Source: Lachnospiraceae bacterium UBA3401 (GTDB lineage Bacteria; Bacillota; Clostridia; Lachnospirales; Lachnospiraceae). From it: a stretch of 5,902 bases of DNA. The stretch lies in assembly GCA_002358575.1 (NCBI GenBank), contig DEPD01000002.1, forward strand, positions 1-5,902. Direction: 5' to 3'. The notes under the pieces were generated by a model that was not told the DNA's origin, did no database searches, and worked only from the letters and a program-made list of their open reading frames with translations. This document shows positions 4,174-5,902 of this stretch, piece by piece (position 1 is the stretch's first letter; each line of letters opens with the position of its first letter). A program made the translations under genes and the position numbers.

Positions 4174-5472
4174 ATGGCAAAAGGTTCTGTAAGAAAAAAA
4201 GGAAAGAAATGGTACTACCGCTTCTATGTGGAGGACGCAAGCGGCAACTTGGTACAGAAAGAGTTTACGGGTACGGAAAGCAAGAGCGAGACGGAAAAGC
4301 TGTTACGGCAGGCAATGGAGGATTACGAGGAAAAGAAATTCATTGCAAAGGCTGACAACATCACGCTTGGGGAACTGCTCGATATTTGGGCGGAGGAAGA
4401 ATTGAAAGTCGGCACGCTTAGCAACGGTACGGTGGAAAATTATCTCGGTGCGATACGGTGCATTAAGAAACACCCTGTTGCTGACCGTAGATTAAAAACC
4501 GTAACAGCGGAGCATTTGCAGACATTCCTTGACCTGCTTACTTTCGGAGGGACTTATCCAGACGGAAAAGTCAAAAAAGGATTGAGCAAAGACTATATCC
4601 ACTCTTTCTCAGCGGTTTTACAGCAGTCGTTCCGTTTTGCGGTATTCCCAAAACAACTGATTACGTTCAATCCAATGCAGTACATCAAGCTGAAACGAAA
4701 GGCAGAGGAAGTGGATTTGTTTTCAGAGGAAGATATGGGACAGTCAGGCACGCAGCCTATTTCCCATGATGACTATGAGAAACTTATCGCTTATCTTGAA
4801 AAGAAAAATGTCTCTGCAGTTTTGCCGATACAGATAGCCTACTATGCAGGGCTTAGGATCGGCGAGGTATGCGGGCTGACTTGGCAGGACATCAACCTTG
4901 AGGAACAGTATCTTACGGTAAAGCGGAGCGTCCGCTATGACGGCGCAAAGCACAAAACGATTATCGGACCGACTAAACGTAAGAAAGTGCGGACGGTAGA
5001 TTTTGGGGACACACTTACCGCCATACTGAGAAAAGCAAGGAAAGAACAGCTTAAAAATCTGATGCAGTACGGGGAACTGTACCACCGCAACTACTACAAG
5101 GAAGTGCAGGATAAAAACAGGGTTTACTATGAGTATTACAACTTGGAGAGCACGCAGGACATTCCGGCGGATTACAACGAGATTTCATTTGTATGTTTAA
5201 GACCGGACGGCTGCCTTGAAACACCGAGTACATTGAGTATCGTCTGCCGGACACTGGCAAAGAAACTGGACGGGTTTGAGGGCTTTCACTTCCACCAGCT
5301 CCGCCATACTTATACAAGCAATCTGCTGTCAAACGGCGCAGCGCCGAAGGACGTGCAGGAACTCTTGGGACACTCTGACGTAAGTACCACAATGAATGTG
5401 TATGCCCATGCCACAAGGGAAGCAAAGCGGACTTCCGCAAGGCTCTTAGATAAAGTGGCAGGCAACGATTAA
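4174..5472 (+). CDS. int: Tyrosine recombinase (phage/ICE-type integrase)
   Basis: A complete 432-residue integrase, well within the family size. Residues 1-58 (MAKGSVRKKGKKWYYRFYVE onward) form the basic, beta-rich arm-binding domain seen in Tn916- and phage-type integrases. Residues 62-175 are the SAM-like core-binding domain (ITLGELLDIWAEE...NPMQYIKLKR). The catalytic domain covers about 195-425 with Arg228 (YAGLRIGEVCGL), a likely Lys268 in GPTKRKK, His374 and Arg377 (HFHQLRHTY), His400 (LLGH) and nucleophile Tyr410 (TTMNVYAH). An extended segment of about 60 residues (285-345) lies between the lysine and the HxxR box. AAAGGAG sits eight bases before the ATG. The enzyme would integrate and excise the element together with the divergent excisionase. 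Nothing appears truncated. The attachment site is expected just past the stop. Confidence 0.95.
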   Translation: MAKGSVRKKGKKWYYRFYVEDASGNLVQKEFTGTESKSETEKLLRQAMEDYEEKKFIAKADNITLGELLDIWAEEELKVGTLSNGTVENYLGAIRCIKKHPVADRRLKTVTAEHLQTFLDLLTFGGTYPDGKVKKGLSKDYIHSFSAVLQQSFRFAVFPKQLITFNPMQYIKLKRKAEEVDLFSEEDMGQSGTQPISHDDYEKLIAYLEKKNVSAVLPIQIAYYAGLRIGEVCGLTWQDINLEEQYLTVKRSVRYDGAKHKTIIGPTKRKKVRTVDFGDTLTAILRKARKEQLKNLMQYGELYHRNYYKEVQDKNRVYYEYYNLESTQDIPADYNEISFVCLRPDGCLETPSTLSIVCRTLAKKLDGFEGFHFHQLRHTYTSNLLSNGAAPKDVQELLGHSDVSTTMNVYAHATREAKRTSARLLDKVAGND

Positions 5473-5492
5473 GTACATTTCACAAAAACTTT

Positions 5493-5531
5493 CCCTTGTA
5501 AAATACCCATAAGGGCAAAAATGAGGGAAAA
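5493..5531. other. Candidate right attachment region
   Basis: Starting 20 bases after the integrase stop, TTGTAAAATA (5496-5505) repeats the ten bases found at 595-604. It lies in a stem CCCTTGT (5493-5499) / ATAAGGG (5509-5515). An AGGGAAAA motif follows (5524-5531), and AACTTTCC (5487-5494) is inverted as GGAAAGTT at 5578-5585, which could be integrase arm sites. Position beside int is as expected for an att site; the exact core remains a guess. Confidence 0.35.
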
Positions 5532-5551
5532 TACATATCAATTCACTATAT

Positions 5552-5568
5552 AAGGCTCTAAAAGCCTT
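5552..5568 (-). terminator. Short hairpin past the small membrane ORF
   Basis: AAGGCT (5552-5557) and AGCCTT (5563-5568) pair perfectly around a 5-base loop, about 50 bases downstream of the small ORF stop. On the minus strand it is followed by ATATAG and not by a T tract, so its role as terminator is weak. Confidence 0.25.
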
Positions 5569-5615
5569 GAAAAATAAGGAAAGTTCAAGAAATTCATCTG
5601 CAAATTTCGATTTAT

Positions 5616-5741
5616 CTATTTTGCAGCAAATCTATAAATCGCATAAATTACCCATATAATCCAAGAATATGTCCACGCATCAAACACAATACTTATTGTT
5701 AAATATCCGATAGCTATTATGATTGCTATTATCCAATTCAT
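5616..5741 (-). CDS. 41-residue two-helix membrane peptide, with its ribosome binding site on an out-of-frame start
   Basis: From ATG at 5741-5739 the frame encodes a very hydrophobic peptide, MNWIIAIIIAIGYLTISIVF, then DAWTYSWIIWVIYAIY, ending RFAAK. It reads as two membrane helices joined by a short D-A-W-x-x-S-W turn, with positive charges at the end (R37, K41) only. I do not recognise a named family, but small Firmicutes membrane proteins with a similar W-x-x-(S/T)-W turn are familiar. A clear GGAGG (5770-5766) serves a different ATG at 5758, seven bases away, which encodes MDKKK and stops at TAA 5743-5741, overlapping this ATG by one base (TAATG). One extra A in the AAAAAA run (5749-5744) would fuse the two into MDKKKIMNW and onward. 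So this is either a coupled pair, a slippage-controlled gene, or a freshly frameshifted gene. Probably host DNA. Confidence 0.5.
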   Translation of the reverse strand: MNWIIAIIIAIGYLTISIVFDAWTYSWIIWVIYAIYRFAAK

Positions 5742-5758
5742 TATTTTTTCTTATCCAT
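5741..5758 (-). other. Five-codon leader (MDKKK, stop) in front of the small membrane ORF
   Basis: ATG at 5758-5756 with GGAGG seven bases upstream, then GAT AAG AAA AAA TAA. Its stop shares one base with the ATG of the 41-residue peptide. This is the arrangement for translational coupling, or the remains of a start lost by a one-base deletion in the A run. Confidence 0.5.
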
Positions 5759-5820
5759 TCTAATTCCTCCAAAATAAACCTTGGCTTGCCTCTTTGTCAA
5801 TCACTTTTTTGCTCCAAACC

Positions 5821-5874
5821 TTTTAATAAACAAACGCTGTCACGCTTCGCGAGCCAGCTTATTGTTTATTAAAA
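5821..5874. terminator. Large inverted repeat, probable bidirectional terminator
   Basis: TTTTAATAAACAA (5821-5833) and TTGTTTATTAAAA (5862-5874) are perfectly complementary over 13 bp. Inside are GCTG/CAGC (5836-5839, 5855-5858) and CGC/GCG (5843-5845, 5849-5851). On either strand the GC-rich inner hairpin is followed by a T-rich stretch (TTATTGTTTATT or GTTTGTTTATT), as in a two-way terminator. It may instead be one end or all of a small repeated palindromic element. No gene is visible from 5875 to the window end. Confidence 0.5.
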
Positions 5875-5902
5875 TATCATCCCATTTTGTGGACTGCAAG
5901 TT

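Larger units (their letters stand above)
595..5505. mobile_element. Minimal integrative and mobilizable element (about 4.9 kb, ends approximate)
   Basis: Integrase, excisionase, XRE regulator, relaxase and an oriT-like region form one compact block between a PstS gene and a stretch with a tiny membrane peptide. Boundaries are taken from the shared TTGTAAAATA and are tentative; the gene content is the firmer evidence. There are no coupling-protein or secretion genes and no cargo, so it should be mobilised by a conjugative helper in trans. Confidence 0.6.

Noticed and set aside
595..5505. Tn916-family conjugative transposon
   Set aside because: The integrase is distantly of that type, but the conjugation genes, tet(M) and the Tn916 regulatory genes are absent, and a MobA/MobL relaxase is present.
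5772..5800. TTGACA-17-TTATTT promoter for the small membrane ORF
   Set aside because: The -35 is perfect, but the start of transcription would fall in the ribosome binding site at 5766-5770, so it could not serve this gene as drawn.
5473..5902. tRNA gene as integration target
   Set aside because: No cloverleaf, T-loop or CCA-like end is visible on either strand, and none in 511-658.

Overview
The window looks like a stretch of a low-to-moderate-GC Firmicutes chromosome, most like the Clostridia/Lachnospiraceae of the gut. This is judged from the protein sequences, strong AGGAGG-type ribosome binding sites and the style of the mobile-element genes. Into it is inserted a compact element of roughly 5 kb that I read as a minimal integrative and mobilizable element (IME). 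The calls rest on protein and DNA motifs seen by eye; no database search was run.

Layout from left to right. (1) 1-510, minus: the N-terminal 170 residues of a PstS-like phosphate-binding lipoprotein, cut by the window edge and probably host DNA. (2) 511-658: its regulatory region, which also holds a candidate left attachment site. (3) 659-2305, minus: a MobA/MobL-type relaxase with no ordinary start codon behind its strong ribosome binding site. (4) 2306-3053: about 750 bases without a gene but full of DNA structure: a run of hairpins that is a good oriT candidate, a set of about 24-bp iteron-like repeats, a second array built on TCAGTTGA, and a plus-strand promoter-hairpin-terminator unit that looks like a 65-70 nt small RNA. 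(5) 3054-3284, minus: a small excisionase-like HTH protein. (6) 3285-3459: a divergent promoter region with operator-like palindromes and TTGCAT repeats. (7) 3460-4089, plus: an XRE-type regulator. (8) 4174-5472, plus: a tyrosine integrase with all catalytic residues visible. (9) 5473-5902: a candidate right attachment region, a 41-residue two-helix membrane peptide on the minus strand whose natural start is out of frame, and a 13-bp perfect inverted repeat around a GC-rich core.

How the parts fit: the regulator and integrase are transcribed rightward and the excisionase leftward from one shared control region, a lysogeny-like switch. The integrase and excisionase would excise the element, and the relaxase would nick at the adjacent oriT for transfer. 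There is no coupling protein, no type IV secretion gene and no resistance or metabolic cargo, so transfer would depend on a helper element. The most interesting material is non-coding: the 2306-3055 block with its two repeat arrays and putative structured RNA, and the non-canonical start of the relaxase.
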